Shown: piece by piece, positions 1 through 11,526 of the stretch
Layout: the number at the start of each line of letters is the position of its first letter
How positions within the stretch are numbered: the first letter of the stretch is position 1
From: Eucalyptus grandis
Lineage: Eukaryota > Streptophyta > Magnoliopsida > Myrtales > Myrtaceae
Direction: 5' to 3'
DNA: 64,000 nucleotides
Assembly (NCBI RefSeq): GCF_016545825.1
Contig: NC_052614.1
Coordinates: forward strand, 32,954,072-33,018,071
The notes under the pieces: generated by a model
What the model was told of the DNA's origin: nothing
Databases searched by the model: none
Seen by the model: only the letters and a program-made list of their open reading frames with translations
Position numbers and translations under genes: made by a program

Positions 1-1881
1 CTCCAATGCATCATTGTGATAAGTTTTAAGAATTTTAGTACATTTATCCCAAAAGAACATAAAGTTTGGGCGAAAATTAGATACGCCCATTGGGCGAATC
101 CATGCCGAGCTCACGTGTCCATCTCACGGGTTTGGTCAAATGTCCACGCTCACCCACACAAGTCAGATATGAATTATTTTTCTATTTTTTACGCTCAAAA
201 AAAAAAAAAAAGTATGGAAAATCTAAAAGTTAATTATCGGATTGGCCAAACTGTACTTTATTTTGAAAGTTTCTTTACTCAAAAAAGGAAAAAAAGAAAA
301 ACGGTTTTGTCATCACAGATGGTCAGTGGGCCGAGTCAGGCCCGGTCCTAATGTTCGAGCCCAAATTGGCCTACGCCTGTGGGCCGTCGGGGCACCGCCA
401 CTGATGAAATTTAGAAAGGGATGCGGGAAATCTGATCGCAAGGGAGGATTGGCCATGGCTGTCTGCTCCTGCTCTCTTCCTTTGCTGCGTTTTCAAATTC
501 ACCGGTTTGCTCTTCATCTTCAGCTGAACCCTCTTGAAACCCCTCTATCTAATTCTACATTAGTTATGCATTGTCCCTAATTCCAACGATTTGTCTTGAT
601 TTCACAGTCAATCCTTTTTATCGCTGATTTTGTCAGTACTGTCACTTTGTAAGGAGCAGGACGGTTATGGTCTATCGGTGAAATGTGACGTTTTGGTTGC
701 ATCGATCGTGGAGTGGTAGGCATGGTCCGCGAGTCTGGCGGCGAAGAAATCCAGTACCTTTGCTTGCTCCTTTTCAAATTATTTAGGCTTTATGATTTTG
801 TGGGAGCATTGTCAATATAAAAAAGTGAACACCTGATCATTTTCATTGCTAGTTTATTAAAGGAGTTAGCTTCGGTCATGATTACATTCTCTAGGTTATA
901 ATTGTGTGTCGAACATGTGGAAACTTGTATAAGCCGATACAAAGTTAAGTTGGATTAGTTTTAGGTTAATGTCACGAAAATCTCTAAACTAATACATTTA
1001 TAACATATTTACCTCAAATTATTTTTTTAACCATAAAAAACTCAGACAAATTTACCTTAATTGATGTAAAATTGGATTAATATCACGAAAAACTACAAAT
1101 TAATGCAATTGTGACAAATCAATGGTAAAATCTCAAATTGGTACACTGGTCAACTAACATATGTCATCCAACTCAGTAATTTGACAGAAAAATTTAACGG
1201 AAACTAAATGAGGGTAAATTTATTATAAATGTATTAGTTTGGGAGTTTTTTGGTGGTATAAAAAAATTTAATTTGGTAAATTTATCATAAATATACCAAT
1301 TTCATGTCAAGATTCACCATTGCGACATCCAATCTTCACATATAAGAAAGTCAAGGGTTCGACCGATTTTCAGCAGAAAGTTCGTTGAAACGGGCTAGAA
1401 ATGAGGATGACCCATATCGAGTACCAGGCGACTTCATGCGAATTTGGAAGGAAAAGGAAGGGAAATTCAGCAGGCTGATTTGGTGCAACAAATTCTACGG
1501 GCTAGCGGAGCCGAATGCCCAAGCTGTGACCTGTGAAAAAGAAGCTGCGTGGAATCCAATAACGCCATAATCAACATACATGCTGGCCCTATTTCCTCAC
1601 CGTATTTAAGATCGCTCGCTACCTAGCCAACGAAGAAAACCAATTTTATCGCTTTCTTCAACGTGTCTAAAACCTTAAGGCTTCGTCTCCCTAATTGACT
1701 GCCCAAGAAAAGAACAAAGATCCAAGTCTTTTTATACTAATATTGTCTCTTCTGAGTGATATGGCCTACTCTCTAATGGTCAGGAACAAAAGAGAAGCGA
1801 AAGCTTCCTCATATGCAAGATCGAAATTTTAGCTTTGAATCTACGCCAGAATAGCATATAGTTTTTGGAAACTAAGCGCAA
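1..1881. other. Left flank, no supported gene
   Basis: No convincing exon is seen. The first 20 bases match 19 of 20 bases of the NB-ARC exon of the TNL gene further on (17568-17587, the segment encoding HNDALE), so a second NLR piece may end exactly at the left edge. An open frame at 1385-1570 (+, 61 codons, starting MKRARNEDD) has an ATG but no recognisable domain and no neighbouring exon; I do not call it a gene. 180-310 is A-rich low-complexity sequence. Confidence 0.4.
955..1315. repeat. Dispersed AT-rich repeat, copy 1
   Basis: This stretch alternates phrases meaning roughly 'tatcacgaaaaa...aaattaat', 'acaaatttat' and 'cagtaatttgacagaaa', and ends near 'aaatttatcataaatata'. The same phrases, some inverted, recur at about 30790-31200 and 33733-34085. 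No terminal repeat or reading frame was found, so the class is unknown; an old non-autonomous element is likely. Confidence 0.5.
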
Positions 1882-2335
1882 ATGTCCAGAGAATCAGACT
1901 TCTGCAGCAACCACAGCACAGAGAACGGAAGTTCTGCTCACCATGTTATCCCTATCGATGAGAGTTTCTTATAAAAAAATGGCAGATAATATGCAGAATT
2001 CGCCGACGCTCTTGAACAGGGCACCAGGATGAGAATCTTGTTGCATTTTCAGAGTCCCTCGGGGCCTATCAGAGATCAATGAAAAGGCCTACTGGCCTTG
2101 GATAGTCTCCATCGGTCCCTTCCACCATGGGGAGCCGGACTTCAACATGATCCGGGAGCACAAATGGCGGCTCCTAAGCGATCTCCTATTGCAGGTCGCG
2201 AGCAGCAGAGTTGTGCTCAAGGACTTCTTCGAGGCGGTAGCTCCAATGGAGGAGGAGATCCGTAAGAGCTATTCGGAGACCTTGAAATTCTATGGCCCAG
2301 ACCTTATCCAGATGATGGCGCTCGATGGTTGCTAA
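1882..2335 (+). pseudogene. UPF0481/DUF247 protein pseudogene (N-terminal part)
   Basis: An ATG at 1882 opens a short leader (MSRESDFCSNH...) that ends IDESF and runs into TAA. Skipping one base in the A-run at 1973-1979 opens the frame MADNMQNSPTLLNRAPG, interrupted by TGA at 2030-2032, then continuing ESCCIFRVPRGLSEINEKAYWP, VSIGPFHHGEPDF, EHKWRLLSDLL, DFFEAVAPMEEEIRKSYSE and MMALDGC before TAA at 2333. The blocks RVP..L..INEKAY.P, VSIGP.HHG, EHKW and MMALDGCF are the classical order at the start of plant UPF0481 (DUF247) proteins, membrane-associated proteins of unclear biochemical role. The family is about 400-500 residues; only about 150 remain. One frameshift, one internal stop and loss of the C-terminal two-thirds make it a pseudogene. 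Confidence 0.85.
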
Positions 2336-2822
2336 AAAGTTAATCTACAAGATTTATCATGGAGTTGAAGGAATCTGCCGAATTCGCAATCATTAACTAG
2401 TAAAAGCATCAGTTGTTTTGAATTATGTCTAAATCTTTGGCATACATGAGCGCAGGTTGAGAAAGAGAGGAGTAACATGTGGATTGAAATGTACATATAA
2501 CTCAGTGACCGTTAAATTATTATTTCGTAGTCCATCAGACAGAACTTATGTGAAATATTAGTTGATGGAGAGACGAATATTAAGATATTGTGTTGTGATT
2601 GTAATTGTTAAGATATGATTTTTTCAATGAAATGGCAATATATAATTAAATATTATCAAGATAAGTGAAAACTCATCTTACCAAGGACTAGAGATTTCAA
2701 AAGGTCTCATGCTACATGCTTATTTACCTAAAAATAAGAGTAAATTGTTGCTCTGCATTTATTGAATTGATAATTAAAAATTAGTGATAGAATGAAACTG
2801 CTGAAGCCACGGCGGACTATTT

Positions 2823-3110
2823 CAGAGCAACTTCAATATTTCCTTAATATCGGCCAAATGATCCTTAACAGTCCCACTCAAGAACCCGAGCCCGGATTGG
2901 CGAACAAATCACCACGGAAATCTAAGAACTCAACTGGCGAGCAACTCGGACGAGGAGTTGGTGATCGCATCTGTTCCATGCGACTCTCTTTCCACTTTGT
3001 CGTATGTGCGCAGCCACCGCCGTACATGTCGCTTTGAGTCTCGCATCCTTGCTGCCCATCTCCGTAATGGCTTTTGGCTTACATTCTGGAACTTCTTCCC
3101 ACCGCTGCAA
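2823..3110 (-). pseudogene. Unidentified coding unit, copy 1 (broken)
   Basis: Minus-strand frame with the block ECKPKAITEMGSKDARLKA...AAHI, aligned to GCEPKAPKEMDGKDPRLET...AGHI of copy 2 at 3944-4201. The ATG of copy 2 is replaced here by TTG, and the donor GTGAGT of copy 2 is GTTGAG here. Further on (2823-2913) the minus strand reads DLFANPGSGS, a stop, then TVKDHLADIKEILKLL and a stop, matching DLLANLGNEF and TVKN of copy 2. I do not recognise the family; the pattern suggests a short first exon plus a second exon, both dead in this copy. Confidence 0.45.
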
Positions 3111-3879
3111 GATTAATCTACCTGTGCACTACACGAGTGTTGCACGTGTATCGCACGAGAAGAGCCACGGGATTAATCTATTAGTGCATCGTGCGTGTGT
3201 TGCACGAGTTAAATATTTAATTTGTCCGTCATTAGCAAAAAAAAAAAAACTTCTATTTATTAAGGAGTTAAATAGTTCTTATTTCTTGTTTGTTTCACCA
3301 ACTTACCAAGTTTTAAATAAAAAAGACTTGAGCATTTCCTGAGTATTCTTTTGAGTATATCAAGAATCACAGGGGATAGTTCAAACTTATTCTCGTCCAC
3401 CACATAAATACTAATAGTAGGAAGATATGATTTTCATTACAATTCGTTACTCAATATAAAAAATCCTAGAAAGAAAAATGGATGAACTTTTCTTTAATTT
3501 TTGGGGGTGTTCTCACGAATGATAGTTTTAATTCTTTATACTTCGATTTGGACAAATCAAGAAATAAAATAGTTTAAAAACAGGAAATAAAGAAATATAC
3601 CAAGTGACAGAAAAATCTTCACCTACGAATGGCTAGGCAAGCTTATTTATGATAATTTGAGAAAAGGAAAACCTTTTCAATTTAGGTTTATCATATTTTT
3701 GTCAAAAATGAAGAACCATGATATTACGTCCTATGCAATAAGTATTTGATCGTTCATACATCAACATTTGTAATGTATGTCTAAATCTTTGGCATACATG
3801 ACTGCACGAGGGTGTTAACATGTGGATAGAGTAATTAGAAACTCACATATAACTCAGTGACCAGTGATGTATTATTTTT

Positions 3880-4201
3880 AACGGTCCTATTCGAGAAATC
3901 AAGTCTGAATTCGTTGCCCAGATTAGCTAACAAATCGCTGCAGTTATAATATCTGATATGAAGCTCCGAAAATCGAAGAACTCACTGGCAGCAGCAAATC
4001 CAATGCGGAGTGCTCGAAGGAGAAGTTGTTCATCCTGTCCGTTCCACACAACTTTCTTGCCACTTTGTTGTCCGCCATCATGGCCTCCTCGGCCGTTTGT
4101 ATATGCCCAGCTGTCTCCATAGATATTGTTTCGAGTCTCGGATCCTTGCCGTCCATCTCCTTTGGGGCTTTTGGCTCACACCCCGAAACGTCTTCCGCCA
4201 T
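3880..4201 (-). pseudogene. Unidentified coding unit, copy 2 (exon-like)
   Basis: ATG at 4199-4201 opens a 72-codon frame starting MAEDVSGCEPKAPKEMDGKD that reaches a good splice donor (GTGAGT, read on the minus strand from 3985) in phase 0, so 3986-4201 looks like a first coding exon. About 50 bases on, the minus strand reads DLLANLGNEFRLDFSNRTVKN (about 3880-3945), which resembles the matching place in copy 1. No downstream exons completing a protein are visible. It may be a pseudogene or the start of an unrecognised small gene; the relation to the neighbouring UPF0481 remnant is unknown. Confidence 0.4.
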
Positions 4202-4330
4202 GGGAGATTAATCAACCCGTGCATTACATGTGAGTTGTATGCGCATTGCACATGTGTTGCACGAGAAGAGTCGCGAGATTAATCTATCCAGACATTTTAC
4301 TGCGTTGCTCAAGTTAAATATTTATATCAC

Positions 4331-4904
4331 ATCGTATGATAATACTCTAATTAGCAAGAAAATGGATTATATTTGTTAAGGAGTTAATGTACTAGATTCG
4401 TCAAAAAATTAGAAGTGTCTTTTGAATTCGTAATCATTAATTAATAAAAGCTTCGTGTTTCATAATTTTTAACTAATAAAAGCATCATGTGAGGTGCCTC
4501 ACAAATCATTGAGAGAGAAGGGTAAAGAGTAAAATTTTGGTCCAACGGACAACATATATAACAGTGGGCGCATTTCGTCAATACCAATATAAACATATCC
4601 CAACCACAACCGCATTCTTCTAACTGAAAAATATGATAGTAAATTCTGGTGAAACACCATTTATAAAAACAAAGAATAAATGTTTCACCAGAAAAGAAAA
4701 AGAAAATGAAGGAGACAGCAAATTAGCTATTACAAATTTGGAGGAAAAATACCAAAAAATTCCTAAACTTGTTGTATTAGTATCAATTTAGTCTTAAGTC
4801 TTTTAATGAAACTACTTTAGTTATAAATATTTTGCATTTATGCCGTTTGTATATCCTAGTGATTCATGGATGATATGACGTTTTCCAGATTTAGTGGAAA
4901 GTGC
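4331..4904. other. Intergenic, AT-rich
   Basis: No gene. 4745-4900 carries phrases such as 'cctaaacttgttgtattagtatcaatttagtc' that recur at about 43190-43450 and 43675-43800 and in the duplicated region at 44.3 and 54.5 kb, a second dispersed repeat family of unknown class. Confidence 0.4.
4643..4692. repeat. Short hairpin (inverted repeat)
   Basis: TCTGGTGAAACA at 4645-4656 is exactly inverted as TGTTTCACCAGA at 4681-4692. Allowing a 3-base bulge, pairing extends through CATTTAT/ATAAATG. It lies in otherwise featureless AT-rich DNA (4331-4904), and could be the centre of an eroded MITE. Confidence 0.6.
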
Positions 4905-6195
4905 TAAGGATGGATAGTAATCCTGATTTATCTCACGTTTGGTAATACTTTAAGCGTACTCGAATATTACCTAGGTTTCTTCATCTTTACAATTACTTAA
5001 GGAGAAAATTTGTTGATTTTATTTATGCTGGATGTGGTGTTGGTTTCTTTTATTTTGGAGACAAGATATCATATTAGAGATCTTGATTACTAATGTTTGA
5101 TTATTTCAATTTAAAGATATAACCGAGATATATAGTTTAATTACCTCGCATGTGTTTGATAATATAAATATACGCATGAGCATTGCCCACATCCGATTCG
5201 ATTAGAGGGCATGACAATTTAGTGGTTTCATTATCAGCCTCCAAGGGTGCTCAAACACAACGACGCCACTACGTGGCGAACTTTTTCTGTCTTCGACACA
5301 TTCAAAAAAGAACCTTCTCCCTGCCTTAGGTTCCAATTTAACCATGACTGTTTAGCCTTGCGGCGTTCATGACTCCTTGAGCATTTCGTGCCGGTTTCTT
5401 GGCTTTTGTGCCGCAGCAAATATACAATATGGAAGCTCAAATCTAAAGTATATAAAGCTTAACAATAATTGACGTGGAAACTACCAAAAAGAGCAATTTA
5501 GCAAAATTGTTGGGGATAAATAGATGATGGGTCTTATTAGAAAGCTCTTCCAAACGAGGCCGGGAAAACTTAGTATAATGATTGGTAGCGCCAGCAGGGT
5601 AGATAGCTAATACAATTGATTTAGCAAATTTTTATAAAGGAAGTTCGCCAAATCACAATGACAAATGACAACGGCGATGAGAGAACAACAACTGAGAACA
5701 TACATCAAACCACTCAAATTGCTTTTTCGCAAGAGATCTTGGCAACTCTGGCTTTTTCAACGTCTCTCGAATATTGGCTTTCACCTCACCAGAAATTAGA
5801 ACTAGGGACAATATGTGCGGATAGCTACATGTTATCTTGATAGCTATATGTTAACAGATGCAATCAAAGTGGAGGTAGGCAGAAAACTTTCCGTTCTAAC
5901 GAAGAAAAAACCAACTTATCCAAGGAGGTTTCATCTAGACGACAATAAGAGGCAAAATTTAGGTTTCAAGAAGCAGATAACATCTCATGACTGGACAAAT
6001 CAATCAAGAATAGCCAAAAATGTGAAAAAAAAGTTCGACAATAAACATCTCAACCGAGTATTAAGTACCATCCGGAGGTCACGAACATACAGGAGTATAG
6101 AATGTCGTTTCTGCACGTCAGGACATATAACATAGTACCCAACGAACTATGTCTTCCGCGTAGGGCTTCAAAATCAACCTTATACTTGCGCACCA
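4905..6195 (-). pseudogene. Decayed copy of the 3' end of the 23.4-29.2 kb coiled-coil gene
   Basis: 4905-6195 aligns, introns and 3' flank included, with 21880-24360. Equivalents of the last four exons are recognisable on the minus strand: exon 14 at about 5340-5420 ([10 protein letters not shown], then a 1-base deletion before KSHERRKAKQ), exon 13 at about 5525-5595, exon 12 at about 5690-5790 (IRETLKK.EL, KK.FEWF), and part of exon 11 ending near 6195 (LKPY). The acceptor of exon 14 reads GCGG instead of GCAG, and the donor of exon 13 AAGAGC instead of GTGAGC, so the copy cannot splice. Because introns are present it arose by DNA duplication, not through RNA. The match stops inside exon 11. 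The intact gene carries about 0.9 kb of extra 3' flank (22320-23200) that is absent here. Confidence 0.85.
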
Positions 6196-7388
6196 ATACT
6201 CCAAATTATAATTTTTTTTCTTGTGAGACACCAATACTCTAAATTCTTTTTTGTCTAGCTAGTACCATATACTTGTAGTAGTAATCCAAAAATATATTCT
6301 GTTAGACTATCGATTTATAATTCTTGCTGAAAATTTGATGTGACAGCATTGGTGGACCATCTCAAGCAAATCTAACTTGGCAATGGATGCACGCTGCGAC
6401 GTCAACCAAGAGCATAGCCACATTAGAGTTTTAATGTCCATGCACGCTGTTGCGTCTAATTTCAAATGGTCATATGGATAGAATGTACTTTTTGGTTATC
6501 GGTACAGATTTGAGAATATTAACAAGACGAAATAGAGTTGGGGGTATTGACATCCGTGGGAAATTTTAGTTTCTTCTTCTTCTTCTTCTTTTGTCGTTAT
6601 CCCTGAAAACGAATGCCATTTACTAGTTGTGATTGAGAGTCCAAGCGAATGCAACAACCCAATGACACACCAGGCGTGGTGCTTGTGATTTTATGACTTG
6701 CATTGGCCCTTCACACCTAGAGATTGTTCCCTGACACAAATCTACCTTATATTCAAATCATACTATCAATATTACGATGGAGATACTAAAAACAGTGCAA
6801 CTTACGTCCATCTATATAATCAATCTTTATCCAAGGAATTAAAAAATCACGAAGGACTTTACATAGATTTGGACAATAAATTTGTTGGGACAAATATAGG
6901 ATTTACGAAAACATTGTATATTGACAAAGTTACCATCTCGAAAGCAAATTTTCTTATAGATTAAAAAATAAGTTCAGAATTAAGGTAGGTCGAACTTATA
7001 GGAATTGAGTATTTTTTTTTCTTTTTAGCCAAATACAAATTTGAGGTTGAATCAACTAAATCCAACGTAATACATCAGAGATGTTATCACATCCGGCATT
7101 GGGCCGACATCACTAGCAAATTGACTAGAGAAAGTTATCTTGAAAAAATTCATCTCTTTATAGTCACTAAATAAGGTTGTTACTCCTGGGAGTGAATGTA
7201 TGAAGTGCAGAAGGTGAACTAAGTGTGAACATTCATCCAAAGGCGTCTTGGGGATAGGCAACAGCTAAGCATTGCAGCCATCAACCTGTCCTTTTATCTT
7301 TTCATAGTTCAAGTGGCTAGCTTACTTCGCCTTGTGTCGGAAATGATTGATTGAATCGACCCGCCCGAGAAGGCAACTAGACTCGATC
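6196..7388. other. Intergenic
   Basis: No supported gene. 6559-6592 has a short TTC run. An ATG frame at 6698-6964 (+, 88 codons, starting MHWPFTPRD) has no recognisable domain and coding-unlike composition. Confidence 0.35.
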
Positions 7389-7398
7389 ACCAGCAACT

Positions 7399-7949
7399 AG
7401 GGGTGCAACTAGGGATGTGTAATGGGAACTGCCCGAACCGGATCGAACTAGCCAATTTTGGGCGGTTCCCACATTGGCCCTCCGGTTCCCAGTTCCTAAT
7501 CTTGAAACCGGTGGCTTGGAACTGGACCGACATGACCGAATCAATTTTTTTATATAATTTATAGACATATAATATATATGAAACTTATCACAATCAAAAT
7601 TGCAATTGACTCTTCTTATTACTCTCTATTTGTAGAGAAAACCTACTTGTTAACGGAAGTGGAGTTTGAATATTTTACACGTGGAAACATGTGTGATTAG
7701 TTTTTATTGGGTTTTGCTCGAGAATTGAATTGGATTGATTGGTTCGAAGCACGGTCACTCTTTAATGAAAAAAAAAGTGCCAATTTTGTTGGATCGGACT
7801 GAACTGGACCGGAACTAATGGTCCAGTCCGGTTCCTGGTCCTAGGACCAAATGGTCCGGTCCATAGTTCCCAATTTTGGGAACCGGTTCTCCCGGTCCAG
7901 TTCCCGGTTCCAAAGTGGAACCATACCGAATTGGGAACTGATCACCCCT
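7399..7949. mobile_element. Non-autonomous DNA element, AGGGGTG/CACCCCT ends (copy 1)
   Basis: A 551-bp element starts AGGGGTGCA and ends TGATCACCCCT (7-bp perfect terminal inverted repeat) and is flanked by the perfect 10-bp direct repeat ACCAGCAACT at 7389-7398 and 7950-7959. The body is rich in GGAACCGG/GGTTCC phrases at both ends with an AT-rich centre. No transposase frame. A 9-10 bp target duplication fits Mutator-like elements best. Related copies lie at 11749-12876 and 58066-58885. Confidence 0.75.
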
Positions 7950-8195
7950 ACCAGCAACTGCTGTGATTTCGTCTAACTATGCCAGGGGCTCCACGTTTTG
8001 TTTCCCCTCTTCATCTCAACCGCGCAGAAGGTGAAAATTCCGGCGTCAAGATTAGACCAAGCAAAACATTATTCTTTCGACACAATGCCATGTGTAATGA
8101 ATCGCTTGACCAGCTCATCTGTAGAGAAAAAAGGATAGTCACATAATTTCTTTATTATTTTTTAAAACTTTTTGCCTTGGATAGTTATCTAATAC

Positions 8196-11100
8196 TGTCA
8201 TGCCCCGATCCTCGAGCATATGCCCATCCCTCTCCGATTGATAAAAACTATGCGACTTCTTAGGTGAGTCGCCGAACCTTTTACTTTTTTGCACATGCGG
8301 AAGCAAATAACAAATTCCTTGACAGTAACTATCTCGGGATAGAAAAGCAGGACATCACATTCACAAACAAACCACACTTTTATAGACATACTGAGTCATT
8401 TACACAAGTCTATAATCAAAAGACTAGTTCTCAAAAAGAGGCTGTCCTATCTAACCTACTCTTCAGGTCACCTCAGCTTAGCTCCAGGTCCTCCCTCTAC
8501 GGCCTTGAAAATTTTAAGCCCATAACAGGGTGAGATATAAATTTCCGCAAATTCACGGTCTAAGCCCCGATTAGGAGGGAAATACAACCCAGAAGTGTCC
8601 TAACCACACAACCACTCAATTGGCACCGAGGACTTACCTCGCCTCAGTTTCCTTCCTGCACGTCAGTACAGTTCATATTGCAATGCATATAATCAATGCA
8701 CATAACTAAAACACCTCATCAATTCAATTAATCACCAGAGTCCTAATTATAAGGCCAAACCGTTATGACACATCCCATTCCATGTCACAAAGTTTTGGTC
8801 TCATAATCAGGTGCATCAAACTCAACAATCATGCGTTCCAATTGTTAATTACATCCCTCAAGGGTACGGCCAACTCCAATATTGGCGGTCTTCTGGCATT
8901 GCCAGGCGTCGTCTCACCTCCTTTGAGCACGGCTACGTCTTTCAATTAGATGGCTTCCCTGAAGGGGCGTAGGTCCAGAATCTACTGCAACCCGAGTCCT
9001 AATGAATGGGTAACATCTGGCTTAATAGCCTATGATGGTTTCTCTTAACCAACACACGACTAATCAATCTCGGCCCAGGACATTGTGCATTGCACTCAAA
9101 TATCTCAATTAAAATAGTGAACTTGGCCTATTTTCTTCGTATTAGAAATACACGATAAAATAGTTGTGCGTGGGTACACGGTCAATTCATACTAGAAAAA
9201 TTGATATTCCCCAATTTAAAATCCTACTGGTTTATATAGTACATAAAACCATTTTCGGTGTTAAAACCGACACCCGGAATTTTCTGAATAAATAATTAAT
9301 TTCTTAATTTTTGGAATTAAATACTCGAAATTCCAATCAGTACTCAATTTGCATAAATTAACATCCAATTGCATAAATCGAACACACCATTGCAATCAAC
9401 ACGAAATTCGGTCATTGACTATTCCGGAAAATAATTTAATAATTAAATAAATTACCATAAATTAAATAAATTACAAAATAAATAAATTTAGAGCATTTAA
9501 TTAAATTTACCTAAATTAACTAAACTAAATAACCTAACTAACAATTAAATCTAACCATCCTATTTAATTTCATCTAAATACACTAACTAAATAAACTAAC
9601 TAATTCCTAACTAATCCACCTAACTAAACTAATTACACTAACTAAATACTAACTATATACTTCTTGTAAAAAAAAATACTAACTATATACTTAATCTAAC
9701 TAAACCATCCTAAACCTAATTAACATAACTAATCCACCAATTAGCTAACTAACACACCTCTAAGTGTCATTAGCCCACTAATAAAGGATTAGAACGCAAC
9801 TCACCGATTAAGCCCAAAAATTGGCTCACAGCGACGGCGGCTGAGACTTGAACTCACGGTGAGACCGAGGGACGCTTGTATCGGCTGAAAACGGCCAACG
9901 AACTTGCTGTTCGGGCTGCTGCACTTAGCGAAATTGGGTCGAAGACAGGGCTGTCTTCGATTTGTTGCTGGACGAAGATGGAATCAACGCCGAGGCTGGG
10001 CTTGCGGAGATGGGCCAACAAAGGAGCGGCTCGATTCTTGGCCGCGTGGAGGAGAGGGCAGCAAGCTTAGCGTTTGCTGGGCGTGGATCCAAGGAGGTGA
10101 AGGCTCGGACGAAGGAAAGAAAAGACACGGCTGCTTCGGTCTTCGATGGGCTGCTTGAAGCTCACGGACTTGAAGAGCGTGGGCTTGCAGGCGCTGGATT
10201 TGGCTTCGCAGGTGAGGCGGCGTCCAAATGGTGGGGCTTTGGGGTCAAATAAGCTTTGTTGGTTGACTGAAGAAGATGGGGGTTCGGACGTGGCGCTGCA
10301 GTTGGCGTGAGGCCTCGGTGGGGGAAAGAAGAAGACAGAAGATGGTGCTTCGGTTCGCTCGAAGGGAGAGGGAACAAAAAGGAAATAAAGACAGAAGAGA
10401 AAAGATTGAGAGAGAAGCCGGAGGAGGGTAGCAGCTGAGCTGTTCGGCTGAGGCGGTGGCACAAGAGAGAAGGGGTCAAGGGAGAAATCAAAGTCAATAT
10501 TGGCCAGCTAAGGGATAAGAACAGAAGGGAAAGCGACGGCCACAAGGAAAAGAAAAGAAAAGAACGTGCGAGAGGAGGGAGGGAGAGAAGACAAAGCTTT
10601 GAAAGTCAAAGATAATTATCTTACTCAATCAATGCTTTGTCCTTGATCTTTTCTAACAATTTAGACCCAAAATTAACCATTTTGATGTCAAAATTGTAAC
10701 CAACAAACCAACCTCCGAATTTCCTTAAAATAAGTTTCAATTTCTTTCCCGATTTCTCCAATCAACGTCAAATTTCAAAGTCCCATTTCGTTGAAGAAAA
10801 TCCCACGCACTTCCACAAATTCCCATCACCCAGTAGCTCTGCTTAGAAGTGAAATTCCTTTCAAACGAGCCCGTCCGAATTTCCGTTCAATTTCCGAATC
10901 GATTTTCCGTAAAAATCTTGGAATCTCCGAAAATTTTCGGAAAGTGAGTCGACGTTCCTAAAATGAATCGTGACATGGCAGAACTTTCCATTTATGAAAT
11001 CAAGCTCAATTTCTCGGTCAATTTCAATTCGATGTGATTTTAGCACGTTTCGATCTACTAGGTAGCTTTTAGCAATTTTTAATGCAATTGACTCGTGATC

Positions 11101-11526
11101 GATTATTTTCGAGCCACAATATACATCTTTGACACATTGGTGTGTCTCAATTGTCATGAAAATCTTGAGATTTCAAATACGGATACAGGGTACAAAAATG
11201 ACAGAAAAATCGGTCTAGTGCCATTTGACAGAAATTTTGCAATTAGGTGGAATCACCCACGCACTAATCACATATCTCTATCGAATCGACCTATCTCCGG
11301 TCTCTGATCCATTTGACGGTACCGTAATGACTCTTGCAGATTAGCACGGTCGAGCAGTCGATTCCTGATTGAATTCTCATGTCTATTTTATTTAGATTCC
11401 TTAGCGACTTTACCTAATAAGCTAGTTAACTCGTGAGTAGCCAATTAAGAGAAAAAGACTATAGACATGTCGATGAAAAGCCCAACTCATCTCATTGAAA
11501 TCAGACTCGAAAATCAGGATGTCACA
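8196..11526. mobile_element. Solo LTR, 3.33 kb (probably Gypsy-type)
   Basis: The sequence begins TGTCATGCCCC and ends GGATGTCACA (TG...CA) and is bounded by a perfect 5-bp direct repeat AATAC at 8191-8195 and 11527-11531, the hallmark of an LTR-retrotransposon integration. No internal domain, primer site or second LTR is present, so it is a solo LTR left by LTR-LTR recombination. Read on the minus strand it starts TGTGACATCC, a start I associate with large Gypsy LTRs of plants, so the original orientation is probably minus (inference). Inside: AT-rich low-complexity 'ctaacta/aattaaat' sequence at 9420-9770, and a GC-rich, purine-biased block at 9830-10600 that makes many long but meaningless open frames. 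I see no host gene inside. Confidence 0.8.

Larger units (their letters stand above)
2427..4322. repeat. Diverged tandem duplication (about 1 kb units)
   Basis: Unit 1 (2427-3235) and unit 2 (3774-4322) share in the same order: 'tgtctaaatctttggcatacatga', 'aacatgtgga', 'acatataactcagtgacc', a coding-like stretch on the minus strand, and a tail with repeated 'gattaatc' and 'gtgttgcac' ending in 'agttaaatattta'. The outer flanks 2378-2415 and 4424-4490 also match ('gaattcg.aatcattaa...taataaaagc'). The units are well diverged, so the duplication is old. The pieces of coding sequence are given separately. Confidence 0.7.

Noticed and set aside
1320..1380. tRNA-like GGGTTCGACC at about 1342 as a tRNA gene or SINE B-box
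   Set aside because: No cloverleaf can be built around it and no A-box or A-tail was found.
9876..10545. Cluster of long open frames on both strands at about 10 kb
   Set aside because: They overlap in several frames on both strands, are S/P/R-biased, show no domain, and lie inside the solo LTR; GC- and purine-bias explains them.
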